NCBI GenBank assembly: GCA_949126835.1
Contig: OX421500.1
Span: forward strand, 20,125,167-20,189,166
Direction of reading: 5' to 3'
Source of the DNA: Anisus vortex
Taxonomy: Eukaryota; Mollusca; Gastropoda; Planorbidae
DNA length: 64,000 nt
The translations under genes and the position numbers were made by a program. This document shows, piece after piece, positions 53,058 through 60,179 of this stretch (within the stretch, counting starts at the first letter, position 1; each line of letters opens with the position of its first letter). The notes under the pieces were generated by a model, which had not been told where the DNA came from, made no database searches, and saw only the letters and a program-made list of their open reading frames with translations.

Positions 53058-55828
53058 ATCTATATATATATATATTTATATTATATATATATATATATAT
53101 AATATATTTATATATATTATATATATATATATATATATTGGATGCCCACCGAAACTGCCGAATATATTACAGTCATTCCATGATGGAATGAAATGCACAG
53201 AGCAGTATGTCGGGTCAACTTTGGACGCATTTGACATCCTCAGCGGAGTCAAACAGTGCTATGTCCTAGCCCTAACACTCTTTGGCATCTTTTTGCCAGC
53301 CTGTTGAGACATGTCTTTAACGTCAAACAATTGGGTTTATCTACACACCCGTTTTGATGGTAAACTATTCAACCTGGCCAGGCTTAAGTATAAGAGGAAG
53401 GTACTGGAGGCCGTCATTAGGGACATGCTTTTTGCAGATGGCACTGCCATAGCTACACAGAAGCAGAACAGTATAGCAATGAACCGCGTTGCCAAGGCTG
53501 CTAGCGACTTCGGCCTAACTCTCAGCCTAAAAAAGACTAATGTGATGGGCCAGGGAGCTGATTCTCATAACATTACCATCAACGAATGCAAATTTGAGGC
53601 TGTGGAGCATTACACATAGCTTGGCTCCACCATCACTAGCTACCTATCGCTAGATGCAGAGCTCAACGCAAGGATCGGCAATGCCTCCACAACACTGGCC
53701 AGACTATCACACAGAGGGTGGAACAATAAAAAGCTAACCATAAAAACTAAGGTTGAAGTGTACCGTGCATGTGTGTTAATCACTCTGTTCTATGGTAGCG
53801 AAACCTGGACCCTTTATTCTAAATAAGAGAAGAGATCGAGTGCTTTTCACATGCGCTACCTCTGACGCATACTAAGAATCCCATTGCAGGACTATGACAC
53901 GAACAACGAGGTGCTGCTGCAGGCTGGGATACCAAGCATGCCTTCTCTAATCCGCCAACGCCAGCTTAGATGGCTAGAACATGTTTGTGGGATGGATGAT
54001 AACAGAATCCACAAATACATTCTATACTCAGAACTAAGAGGACTACGGGCCGGCCCCACTCCGATTCAAGGATACAAGAGAGACCTTAAAGCCGTGGTCA
54101 TTGACATAAACAGCTGGGAGGAACTTGCCAAAGACAGGTCCAGCTGGAGACAAACGTTGACATCCGGGCTGGAAGCAGAAGAAAGAAACCTGCAACAGCT
54201 CGCTAACGAGAAGCGCACCAGAAGGAAAAGACCAGCTAATTACCAATTCTGCCTACTTGTGCCAGAGCTGCAACAAAGACTGTCACTCGCGTGTGGGCTT
54301 GTATAGGCACAGCAGAAGCTGCAAGGCAAGGAGCGCACACTCCCCAAGGGCACAATAAATTATGTCGTCTCGCGAGACTAATGAAAGCCAACAACAATAA
54401 ATGTATATGTTTACCATTTCTTATGTCTTCAAAATTGTCTTCCGCAATGAGACCATCTCACTTATTAGGAAGATGTTTAAAAATGGGTTTGTCCCCATAG
54501 TGAACAAAACTTTAATTGCCTTGGTCCGTGCCTATTTTAAATATATGTTTCATTCTACAAAACAATTTTACTGTATTTCATGTATTTTACAGAGGCTGAA
54601 TATACCTACAAGAAAAAAAAAGAATACATTCCTTTAATGATGCAGAAAAAATATGATCCCGATGGCTGGCTAGGGGCTTTGTTAGGGACTAAACTTTACT
54701 TTGATTTCTCGGGAAAATATCCATTTGAGAACAAAATTCAGGTAAAACTGCTTACATATTAGTGTCATTTTTCCATTGGATCACACCAAAGTTCTACTGG
54801 TATCTCTGGCTGCTCCAGTTTCGTCTTATCAAACATTTTTGTTTTCTATTTCACGTCTTCTCTATATAAAAGGTATATTTTTACCAATGAGTCAATTGAT
54901 TGTTTCAAATAATGAAAATGTTCATAAACAGACATTAATAACGGACAGTTTCATTTTCCATATTAGTCCATGTTTATTACACTGCATGTATCTGACACAA
55001 GCAAAATAAGCAAGCATTTTAATTGTTATTCATGCATTATACTAGTCATCTATAATAATATATTGATTATCCAATTGATATGTTTAGAGTCAATACACTA
55101 CTATTTTCAATGTACGAATACTAAATTATGGATTTATACAATTACTTTAACTATTAACATAACTTTTATGTCGCCAGGAGCTGGTTAAAGAATTGACATA
55201 TGTTCTTGAGACAAACAAAATTCAAGATAAAAAAATATTGGGTATGTATACTATTTAAAGCAGTTTAAATAATACTTACTGTGACCTATCAACAATCAAT
55301 GCAGATATTACAAACATAAATTATTTTTTTTACCTACGCCTATCTTAATAGTTTCAACATTTGTTTTATTGGTTACGCTAATTAATATATCATGTTGAAA
55401 GTAATTTTGTCAATCAGCTATTTCTAAGAAATACAAACAAAATGTAATAAAATAATATGATTTATAAAAAAATAACCTTTTCCTACGTAAATATTGAAGG
55501 TATTCACAGAAGAGTATTGACAACCAATATAAAGACTATATTTTACATTATTAAAAAATATTGCTGGGATTGTGACAGAATTTAATTTGATGATTTGTGG
55601 AGGACAACAATATACAATATAATAAAGTTAAACAAACCTTTCTGCACAAAGTAAAAAAGAAATATCAAAATTACCCTAGTATAAAAGCTACGTCACAGCA
55701 AAGAGATATAAAAAATGTTATGCCTTGCAGTTTATAAATGTATCTCCCTTGATCACCATTCTAATTACATTTTCATTTTAACAGGTGCTGGCCAAGTCAA
55801 AAGTAAAAAAGTTTGTAAAATTCTTTAA
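22772..55828 (+). CDS. ARM-TIR protein, gene 2 (complete, 12 coding exons, 533 aa)
   Basis: Exons: 22772-23060, 29390-29520, 37361-37444, 41433-41531, 43089-43191, 45681-45835, 45959-46205, 50321-50415, 52757-52898, 54593-54741, 55178-55241, 55785-55828. They total 1602 bp. Every intron is GT-AG and all phases agree, which strongly supports the small internal exons. Residues 1-140 are a novel helical N-terminus; about 141-369 is ARM-like (GAIEQIIEGMKIISNMG; RNVTECLWTLAFDKNV). A TIR domain covers about 380-510: FISYNW at 382-387, VWVDYENMSGS at 407-417, CMSEKY, PDGWLGALLG, DFSGKYPF. The tail KSKKVCKIL ends in a CaaX-like box. No signal peptide or membrane helix is seen, so it is cytosolic, possibly membrane-anchored by lipid. 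TIR proteins signal by homotypic contact or NAD+ hydrolysis; the predicted catalytic Glu appears to be Gln420. Introns are full of mobile elements. It is paralogous to gene 1. Function is inferred from domains only. Confidence 0.92.
22973..23778 (+). repeat. 403-bp tandem duplication spanning exon 1 end and its donor
   Basis: 'gagccgt' starts unit 1 at 22973 and unit 2 at 23376. The units stay similar through the exon end, the gttagt donor and about 300 bp of intron, ending near 'gcgcagttaacataaaggtatt' and 'gcgatgttaagaaaaagtatt'. Moderate divergence in the intronic part argues against an assembly artefact. Confidence 0.9.
23376..23463 (+). pseudogene. Duplicate of exon 1 3' end, still open
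   Basis: The copy keeps the reading frame (EPFIGYENIFEIIKDFHKIG, then DLLAKLGLQ) and the donor AAG/gttagt. It has only two or three amino-acid changes. Upstream 'gaatatgggag' could serve as an acceptor but lacks a good pyrimidine tract. It could be a dead duplicate or a cryptic alternative exon; splicing it after exon 1 (phase 1 exit) needs a start leaving two leading bases. Confidence 0.6.
24490..25640 (+). mobile_element. LINE fragment: endonuclease end, linker, RT start
   Basis: Frames on the + strand give, in order: TIANTLHPH and SHDEIDFILV (end of an APE endonuclease, about 24556-24650), DFDKLKDPEMTEKFQSKVG-like linker (about 24795-24850), KKEK and IKEGIISSTE (about 24910), then EVEEAVRSLKGDKSPGINNI and PAELLKHVE (RT start, 25365-25450). 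Many frameshifts and stops. Same RTE-like type as the 1580-4460 LINE. An (ATAATC)-rich tract interrupts it at 24685-24740. Confidence 0.85.
25700..27650. other. Intron 1 DNA with a GC-rich block of unknown origin
   Basis: About 25860-27130 is clearly more GC-rich than its surroundings, begins abruptly and has open frames on both strands (for example 26220-26540 minus, 26623-27042 plus), none with a domain I recognise. It is probably part of an unidentified repeat or LTR element. 27130-27650 is AT-rich with nothing seen. Confidence 0.5.
27728..28516. repeat. 396-bp tandem duplication with internal inverted repeats
   Basis: 'ttgataattgttttaataag' starts at 27730 and again at 28126, with near identity to 28119 and 28516. 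Within each unit, 'ctattgataat..taataaga.gcggcagac' is repeated as its complement 'gtctgccgcgcttctttatta..attatcaatag', giving roughly 35-bp arms around an AT-rich loop. Confidence 0.93.
28680..28722. repeat. (AAAAAC)n simple repeat
   Basis: A-rich hexamer-like run that produces spurious minus-strand hydrophobic ORFs (F/V/L-rich). Confidence 0.85.
29072..29105. repeat. Poly-C/poly-A homopolymer tract
   Basis: About 24 C followed by about 10 A. Length is likely to be unreliable in the assembly. Confidence 0.9.
29390..29520 (+). CDS. Gene 2 exon 2
   Basis: Acceptor atattgcag at 29389 and donor GCTCG/gtaaga at 29520. The 131 bp enter with two bases (completing GAT with exon 1) and exit in phase 0, exactly what exons 1 and 3 require. 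It encodes ITVKIYEQINSPSTTLNEH, then Cys-rich CLCYFFCNASEKLCS. It is isolated by 6.3 kb and 7.8 kb introns. Confidence 0.85.
29560..30480. other. Intron 2 DNA, GT-rich on + strand, no gene
   Basis: About 29930-30480 is rich in 'gtgt/ggtgtg' motifs. The minus strand has degraded T/P/N-rich frames that may be a worn LINE, but no motif is convincing. Confidence 0.45.
30485..32700 (+). mobile_element. Decayed LINE (endonuclease end to RT C-terminus)
   Basis: Order on the + strand: GADVGSDHNIVLCKLKL (APE endonuclease end, about 30497-30550); LKKEWISDATWSLIEQRK; QRCAEHFEDILNRRDP (31085-31135); EIAETIKQTKGNKAP (RT start, about 31200-31247); GDLTICENWRGINLL (about 31390-31435); SPDIFLIVMDWVMRRA (about 31795-31840); DDIALL (about 31905-31922); and the C-terminal tail EVRKGRWSWLDHVLRVD, MGTWRRTMDDD, AQDREDWRNFVAALCSR (32375-32630). 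Many stops. It is non-functional and the second most complete LINE here. Confidence 0.9.
32884..33471 (-). repeat. LTR-like repeat, copy B (inverted relative to 12316-12909)
   Basis: The reverse complement starts TGTTACGACCACAATCCCC and continues in parallel with copy A, including the paired 'gtgtaaatgttgttgataatt' repeats and 'ctattcctagccattccg'. Inverted copies 20 kb apart bracket the 5' end of gene 2. Confidence 0.75.
33480..35395. other. Intron 2 DNA, mostly unassigned
   Basis: A GC-rich island at about 34160-34390 (gene-like composition, open on both strands, no recognised domain) sits in AT-rich DNA. A poly-G run of about 18 bases is at 34888-34905. No splice-flanked exon was recognised. 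The island may be a repeat because it is compositionally unlike both flanks. Confidence 0.45.
35400..36043 (+). mobile_element. LINE 3' fragment
   Basis: Frames give AYGMEICSEKK near 35455, then much decay, then ISAKIKRRKLIWLAHVLRHN and NLPKTILQRT (35900-35985). This is the same family as the minus-strand LINE at 47590-48700 (KLTWLGHVLRHNNLPKTI). A hAT element begins inside it at 36044. Confidence 0.8.
36044..37000 (+). mobile_element. hAT fragment, ZMYM1-like transposase
   Basis: Starts CAGGGACGGATTTTCC, a hAT-type terminus, interrupting the LINE. The frame at 36506-36760 encodes PKYLSDTRWEAQSKATKAI and then NTLLDKKEELEFVFMFHFWN, typical of ZMYM1-like hAT transposases (the LSDTRWEAR region). 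The right terminus was not found, so the end coordinate is approximate. Confidence 0.75.
37361..37444 (+). CDS. Gene 2 exon 3 (ARM-like)
   Basis: Acceptor tattcaag at 37360 preceded by a T-rich tract; donor AAA/gtaagt at 37444. 84 bp, phase 0 both sides. It encodes CLGDAGAIEQIIEGMKIISN and MGIKNNDK, an ARM-type repeat. Confidence 0.9.
37651..38753. mobile_element. MITE-like non-autonomous DNA element, copy 2
   Basis: Terminal inverted repeats: TAGTGGAGAACAGCGGCCCC at 37651 against the complement of 'gggtccgtgttctccacta' ending at 38753, consistent with a TA target duplication. No ORF. The interior holds a CCTAACCCTGACC-type minisatellite at 38195-38405. Relative of 27655-28970. Confidence 0.85.
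38195..38405. repeat. Degenerate CCCTAACCCTGACCCCTACTGA minisatellite
   Basis: Variable units of 'cctaaccctaaccctgacc' and 'cctactgacc'. It includes short telomere-like (CCCTAA)2 runs but is not a telomeric array. Confidence 0.9.
39094..39600. mobile_element. Truncated hAT-like element (relative of 15739-17235)
   Basis: 'tagagaacgatggaaaccaa' and then 'tttttagtttcgaccgaaaa', 'aactacaacttcggcc', 'ccctctccgcccc', 'ggaccattgatcctta' match 15741-16230 in order. The right end is missing. Confidence 0.8.
40060..40560 (-). mobile_element. Jockey/I-like LINE endonuclease fragment
   Basis: The minus strand near 40260-40110 reads TICSIYIPPDQTIIYSK, then LPPPIILMGYFNAHRPIW, the APE endonuclease signature of Jockey/I-type LINEs. 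A CLQE-like segment lies further right. Many stops. It is a different clade from the RTE-like fragments. Confidence 0.75.
41433..41531 (+). CDS. Gene 2 exon 4
   Basis: Acceptor actattcag at 41432, donor GTACAG/gtaact at 41531; 99 bp, phase 0 both sides. It encodes RWKVIFENSSKILYHIAKFT, then SRYHFQQAKAVQ. Confidence 0.87.
41648..41674. repeat. Poly-T tract
   Basis: About 26 T residues; no flanking element boundaries recognised. Confidence 0.85.
41680..43088. other. Intron 4, no gene
   Basis: AT-rich sequence with no TE protein or exon signal on either strand that I can support. Confidence 0.5.
43089..43191 (+). CDS. Gene 2 exon 5
   Basis: Acceptor ttttacag at 43088, donor AAAAG/ggtatg with GT at 43192. 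103 bp, exits with one base completed in exon 6. It encodes FFMKLKDAGNSSDFSMLLPY and IVDENEYDIIADQK. Confidence 0.87.
43390..43596. repeat. 53-bp minisatellite, 4 copies
   Basis: 'actgtatacccgtactacac' recurs at 43390, 43438, 43491 and 43544. The first unit is 48 bp, the next two 53 bp, and the last is shorter. It follows a 'tgtaacgttgtgacgg' start at 43289 and precedes AATAAA near 43604, so it may lie inside an unidentified LTR. Confidence 0.95.
43787..44070 (-). mobile_element. tRNA-derived SINE
   Basis: On the minus strand the head (44066 down to 43991) starts GGGGCACGG and has an A box TAGCCGAGCGG and a B box GGTTCGAATCC. The body contains 'ttggggtaaagtaaaggcgg' and 'gctggccaca', followed by 'ccacagaaac', matching the SINE body I recall from heterobranch snails. 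It ends at a T-rich tail near 43787. The tRNA-like acceptor ends do not pair, so it is not a functional tRNA. Confidence 0.85.
44272..45432 (+). repeat. Solo LTR-like sequence of the Ty3-type family
   Basis: Starts TGTTACGAAACG, comparable to TGTTATGAAACGG at 56353. Later blocks 'gacttgaccag', 'atatgacagtgctta(g)ctgaccac' match 57421-57485. TGTGT precedes it (44267-44271) and occurs again at 45433-45437, a possible 5-bp target duplication. There is no pol sequence, so this is a solo LTR within intron 5 of gene 2. Confidence 0.65.
45681..45835 (+). CDS. Gene 2 exon 6 (ARM region)
   Basis: Acceptor caaaaag at 45680, donor CAAAG/gtaagt at 45835. It encodes LILDMIYFLNVSFETVQSES, then KRWEFIRCLSKLAVHDSNK. 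Paralogue of 455-615. Confidence 0.92.
45959..46205 (+). CDS. Gene 2 exon 7 (ARM repeat)
   Basis: Acceptor attaatag at 45958, donor AAAAA/gtaaag at 46205; 247 bp, equal to gene 1. It encodes IIEKGALVEFAKVFPCND, RNVTECLWTLAFDKNV and KNVHGVLWMVDGK. Confidence 0.94.
46577..46618. repeat. Poly-A tract
   Basis: About 39 A residues; gene 1 has only 'aaaaa' at the matching place (about 1305-1310). Confidence 0.9.
46740..47440. repeat. Gene 2-specific intronic block with interspersed repeat copy 3
   Basis: About 700 bp that has no counterpart between 1390 and 1410 in gene 1. It contains 46935-47130, which parallels 17940-18130 ('gttacagacgctc', 'gagactagtcttg', 'ttaacccatt'). Confidence 0.55.
47590..48700 (-). 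mobile_element. LINE fragment, uninterrupted paralogue of 1580-4460
   Basis: The minus strand encodes GFQQGCILSPVLLNIFLEKI (RT) near 48560, the same downstream RT/C-terminal tract, and finally KLTWLGHVLRHNNLPKTI near 47870. It lies in the same intron position and orientation as the gene 1 LINE. GTTGGTTC at 48244-48251 is the empty hAT site. Confidence 0.88.
50321..50415 (+). CDS. Gene 2 exon 8 (TIR box 1)
   Basis: Acceptor tttactag at 50320, donor TTAAAG/gtaata at 50415. It encodes HASHIEGDKHIFISYNW and then a helix to KRLK. Confidence 0.94.
51699..51703. repeat. 5-bp target-site duplication (left) of solo LTR
   Basis: GCAAT, repeated at 52198-52202. Gene 1 has one GCAAT at the matching place (near 8758). 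Confidence 0.9.
51704..52197. mobile_element. Solo LTR (494 bp), gene 2-specific
   Basis: Begins TGTTAAAGACTG and ends GGTATTAACA (TG...CA with TGTTA/TAACA inverted ends), flanked by GCAAT on both sides. It carries AATAAA-type signals near 52045. Gene 1 reads 'tagcaatattactaataat' here without an insert. The sequence differs from the TGTTATGAAACGG and TGTTACGACC families, so it is a third LTR family. Confidence 0.92.
52198..52202. repeat. 5-bp target-site duplication (right) of solo LTR
   Basis: Second GCAAT; the intron homology to gene 1 resumes immediately. Confidence 0.9.
52757..52898 (+). CDS. Gene 2 exon 9 (TIR middle)
   Basis: Acceptor caaaaag at 52756, donor ACAG/gtgagt at 52898. It encodes ELGYKVWVDYENMSGSTLQ and VVLVCMSEKYLQSPNCR. 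Differences from gene 1 are few (Ile/Thr, Ser/Thr, Gln/Leu). Confidence 0.94.
53008..53140. repeat. (TA)n microsatellite
   Basis: Long interrupted TA/TTTATA tract immediately upstream of the LINE fragment. Confidence 0.95.
53145..54390 (+). mobile_element. LINE 3' fragment with C-terminal zinc-knuckle
   Basis: RT and C-terminal frames: DMLFADGTAIATQ (the FADD-like motif reads FADG), LSLKKTNVMGQG, then LITLFYGSETWTLYSK, RQLRWLEHVCGMDDNRIHK and DINSWEELAKDRSSWR. A different frame near 54255 gives a CxxC/H motif (CARAATKTVTRVWACIG region), so a frameshift splits the knuckle. Inactive. Confidence 0.88.
54593..54741 (+). CDS. Gene 2 exon 10 (TIR C-terminal half)
   Basis: Acceptor ttttacag at 54592, donor TTCAG/gtaaaa at 54741. 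It encodes EAEYTYKKKKEYIPLMMQ, PDGWLGALLGTKLYFDFS and GKYPFENKIQ. Confidence 0.94.
55178..55241 (+). CDS. Gene 2 exon 11
   Basis: Acceptor cgccag at 55177, donor TTGG/gtatgt at 55241. It encodes ELVKELTYVLETNKIQDKK. Confidence 0.92.
55785..55828 (+). CDS. Gene 2 exon 12 (stop)
   Basis: Acceptor tttaacag at 55784; TAA at 55826-55828. It encodes AGQVKSKKVCKIL. Cys is at -4 behind KSKK. Confidence 0.92.
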
Positions 55829-55947
55829 AGTTTCACAGGACTCTGTTATGACATTTGGTTGTCGGATTTTAATCGATAAAATAGTATCTGCCTACATGCA
55901 CTTCGTACACACAAAAGTCATAATATGTTTTTATAAAGATTAAGCAC

Positions 55948-55953
55948 AATAAA
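55948..55953 (+). terminator. Polyadenylation signal AATAAA, gene 2
   Basis: About 120 bp after the stop, at the same relative place as in gene 1. Confidence 0.6.
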
Positions 55954-56276
55954 TTGTAATGATTTACTTTGTTCGTTTTTATTTAAAGTAGAATGTAATA
56001 TTAATATTTTGTCTAATTTTGAAAATTTAAATATGTTTAAAAAAATATGTTTTTTCTGTAAAACAAATGAAAAATGTAACATTTTAAGAAATGAAATAAA
56101 TACATTTAGTCAAATGTTATATGTTTAACTCATATTTCTATACATCATCTATGCCTAGCTCATGTTCTAAAATAAAATATATATATTAAATCTTTGTAAT
56201 ACATAAACAAAATATTTATCATTTTACTGTCCATATCTTCCTTATGAATTTTTAATATAAAGATGTTTACTTTGAA

Positions 56277-56280
<4 letters not shown>

Positions 56281-56352
<72 letters not shown>
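56281..56352. repeat. (TA)n microsatellite
   Basis: About 72 bases of pure TA at the right edge of the duplicated block; gene 1 has a short TA run at 12277-12290 in the same place. Confidence 0.97.
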
Positions 56353-56356
<4 letters not shown>

Positions 56357-57600
56357 ATGAAACGGAGATTCATAATAATTATTACCTCTTTAAATTCTAT
56401 TATTAATATAATTACGAATCGCGAATCTACTGTTGGAAGAATAAATATTACCAAATGACAACCACTGAAGATCGCTTTTGGTAGTAGTTTCTGGAAGCAT
56501 TGAATTCGGTTTGTAAACTCTCGTTTAAGAAATCGCTAATAAACGATACAACGTCATTCCCTTAAAGTAATCTACAATACCTACATTAAAATATATAGAC
56601 TATTACGATACGCCCAAACTGTTCGACTATAAAAAGGAAAAACTGCATTAAATCTTTCTCTTTTGCCTTTGGTCGTTGATAAAGTCACTTTTTTGCATTG
56701 TGTGCTCTGTACTTGCCTTGTTTACAAAACTATTTTATTCAGGTTTGATTTCGTATTCTTAAAGATTTCCAACGTATTGTTTGACATGGATTACATTCCA
56801 TATATATATTTGAAAGCGCATGTTAAATGGTTTTAATCCATATTCTTGTTTCATTCTATTCTTGAATTTTATGTACATATTTGTGGATATAATGAACTGA
56901 AACTTTTCATTATTTGGATTTATTAAATTTCAAAGTTTATTTACCTCTTGGAATTATTCAGTTTATTGTGAAGTCTATCCATGTGTAGTCTTGATAACTA
57001 TTATTGCTTATAGTAATACTATCATCTACAAATATACAACAACCATGAGCTAATATATTTACACGTATTGACTTAAAGTGAATTTTACACAATTGCTGCA
57101 CATATCAGATTTCTAAAGGATTACAACCTGGATCATCTCTAGACAATATTAACAACAACAATAATAACAATAACAACAACAGTATCTTAACTAATAATTT
57201 AATGGATTAAACATCAACCTGTTTACTAATGCTGTAATAAAATGAACTGTAAATGTTTTAAATATTGAAACAACAGAATTATTGAGCTGTAATTCATGTT
57301 ATTGGGGGCTTGGAGTTAAATTACAATATTAACATTTTAACAGATTAGTAATGTCATCTAAAGTGAACATAATGAACAATATGACAAACTGGCTGGTCTA
57401 TTGATACAATACAGTCAACTGACTTGACCAGAACTAATAAAATAATTATATAATTCGGCGAACATATGAAAGTGCTAGATGACCACTAGTTTTGCTGAAT
57501 CAACATCTCAAAGCTGATAGGTAAGATCATTAGTTACTACGTTGATGGTCAGTGGTGTTGAAATACACGGATAATAATTACTAGGACGAAATAACTGTTG
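56353..57600 (+). repeat. 5' LTR and leader
   Basis: Starts TGTTATGAAACGG right after the TA tract. A TATA box is at 56628-56635. Shares blocks with 44272-45430 and 1-290. The LTR/leader boundary and primer-binding site could not be fixed; an AAC-rich run lies at 57150-57182. Confidence 0.6.
56628..56635 (+). promoter_or_regulatory. TATA box of the LTR
   Basis: TATAAAAA about 275 bp into the LTR, a plausible U3 promoter position. Confidence 0.5.
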
Positions 57601-58034
57601 GCTTTGTTCGAAGGAATTGTGTCACGTAATAAAATGGCTAGCTCGTTCGTGATCTGTATGATGTAGCAAAGTGTGAATTTACAATAATTTCAAGAATTTA
57701 CAAGAACTTTTTACAACTGCGTTTATACATCTTGATTATATAAGTCAAGTTTATCGGATTTTTACTTGAAGGTTATGAACAGTATTCAATCTGCATTCAA
57801 TGTTCATTCAATCTGTATTTACTCATATTTCACAGATTGAGAATATATTTTTGATGTTAAATTGACTGTGATTAATTCACCATTATAGTGAAATCTTTAA
57901 GGACAGTAAATAGTGAAAGTTCATGGACTAAGTAAGTGGTCATCTTTATCATCATTATTATATTAAATAACATTTTTAATATGGATACAGAAGGTGCCAG
58001 TAGTCTTACATTGGATCCTACAATTTTTACACTG

Positions 58035-58590
58035 ACTGTTTAACAATTCAGCAGAATGTCTATGTCTCAACTAAAAGACATTGCTAGAACACTGGGTATT
58101 AATATCACAGAATTAAGACCATCAAAAACTAAGATGATTAAAGAAATAACAGACTGCTTGAAACAACAAGGTTCATTAATAGAAGAAGTAACTGCTAATA
58201 GTGGAAATGAATCAGAAGAAGAATTGAATTTCTCAGACACACAGAGAATAGTAGAGAATATAAACCATGAATCTAATCCGCCTATTTTAAGTGAAGAATT
58301 AAGATTCAAGCTTGAGATGAGGAAAATGGAATTAGCAATGGAAAAAGAAAGGGAAGATAAGCGAATTGAAATGGAAAGAGAAGATATAAGTTTGACAATT
58401 GAAATGGAAAGACAAATAGCCAGTAAAAGATAGCAAGCCAAGAACGAATTGAAATAGCTAAGTCTTGCACATCAGATCATTCAACTGTAAGCTCCATAAC
58501 AGATCCTGAGTTGTATAAATTTAAAAAGCATATACCAACTCTCGATGACAAATTTGTGGAAGACTTCTTTATGATTTTTTAGCAAAACGC
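58035..58590 (+). pseudogene. gag N-terminal fragment
   Basis: An open frame of 125 codons (58056-58433) has an N-terminal SAP-like helix pair (SQLKDIARTLGINITELRP, then KMIKEITDCLKQQG) and a highly charged Glu/Arg/Lys coiled-coil-like segment. After a stop, about 58520-58580 continues as KKHIPTLDDKFVEDFFMIF, then homology is lost. The SAP-like call is by eye. Confidence 0.65.
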
Positions 58591-58602
58591 TATAGACCAT
58601 AG

Positions 58603-59590
58603 GTTCTCAACCTTTTTCGGCTCACCGCCCCCTTTTACAATTGTTTTCCGCTCACCGCCCCCCCCCCCCCAACTTTCTTTTAGCGCCCACTCCCCCCCCC
58701 CCCTTCCGACCATCTGGACTTTAGTTTCCGCAATTTTTTTAGGTGGACTAGATTTTTTGTTGGGATTAATTATATTTAAAAAAACTGAAAAGGAAATATG
58801 TAAGAATTAATAGATAAAAAAATTGCCTTAACAAAAGGTTTAAATAAATAAATATTAATATGAATCGTTTGCCTAATGTGTTGCTAGAAATTTGTCTATT
58901 TTTGTTTCAATTTTGGTAGCAAAAGCCTTAGTTCTATTAATCAGTAATATTTGTTATACATGTATTACAAAACAGAACTTGTTCGGCATAACTATTGAAT
59001 CAAATGTGGAAACTTTTATTAGTTAGAGGGAGATAATTATCCCGTTTTATTTTAGCTAATTTTTGTTCTTTTTTAATAAAAAAAAGGCTTAAAATTTATA
59101 ACTTTGAAATGATCAAACTGTAAAAAAGTACTTGAAAATTATTATATAAATTTTAAATGACTAAAGAATGTATGTGTATATTTCCAAGCATTACAATAAC
59201 TACCCAGTTTGTATGATTACTACTTATCTAAACCGCTTAACAATAACTTGGAAACACATATGCGGATTTAGTCTAGATTCTGGTCTTCAGCCCAAATAAT
59301 ACTTGTATATCTGGCCTCATATAGTATATCACCCCGCATGTTTAGATATAGATGTGCAGCCAGTAATAAAAGTTTCACAGTGCAGTTACGTACCTTAATG
59401 TTAGAAAACATGACATTACCATGCACTTGTGCTAGTTATCACTGTTCCAATTTATATGTATATTTCACCATTGGATCATTAAAACGATAATAGACGCCAT
59501 AACTGTAACCAGAGACTTGCTTCCTTACCAATTAGAACTGTCTGTTGTGTGTGTATTCTACATCAATTTAACGATCCAGGAGAGAACAAA
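58603..59590. other. Unassigned DNA interrupting gag, possible hAT-type MITE
   Basis: 'ccataggttctcaaccttttt' at 58597-58617 resembles the left end of hAT MITEs that begin CAGTGGTTCTCAACC. C-rich runs follow at 58660-58703. No matching right end was seen, and the rest is AT-rich. Confidence 0.4.
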
Positions 59591-59699
59591 TAAATATTCC
59601 AGGTCAACTTCAGCATCGGCGTAACATACGCCTACGACAACTAGCCATAACAACTCCTAACCCCAGTCACGTCCATGACAGAGGGTATAGTGTCATCAA

Positions 59700-59930
59700 C
59701 CATAAACGGTGTCACTTAAGAAAAGAGAATAAAGATACTTCGCGACACAGGCGCCGAGGTATCTCTCTTATTAAATAACACTGTTCCGACGTCACAATTG
59801 ACCTATACAGGACAGGATGTTATTATTCAAGGTGTGGCCAGGAAAAATGTAAAATGTCCTCTAGATCAAGTTCAATTGAAGAGTAACTACTTCAATGGGA
59901 CAATTGTTGCGGCTATTTGTAAAACATTTT
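59700..59930 (+). pseudogene. Retropepsin-like protease fragment
   Basis: A frame near 59733-59775 reads KILRDTGAEVSLLLN, with the DTGA active site of aspartic retropepsins, followed by VIIQGVARKNVKCPL. Stops flank it. Confidence 0.75.
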
Positions 59931-60179
59931 GGGAAATGATATAGCTGGAAATGTTATACATTCCATAACCAGTAATCAACAAAACCTTAAGAAAAGTGGA
60001 TGCATAACTAAGCCAATATGTATTGTCACTAGAGGTTCAGCCCAACAACAAACAAAGTCTGATAAAACCGAATTAAAACCAGAATTAGAACCAGAAGTTG
60101 ACCTGAAGGCTACGTTCATGGCTGATATTCTGAATGGTTCCTCGAATAAGACTTCAGAAAATAAAATGTCACCAAGACA

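Noticed and set aside
58603..59590. Complete hAT MITE with TGGTTCTCAACC end
   Set aside because: Only a left-end resemblance is seen; no right end or target duplication.
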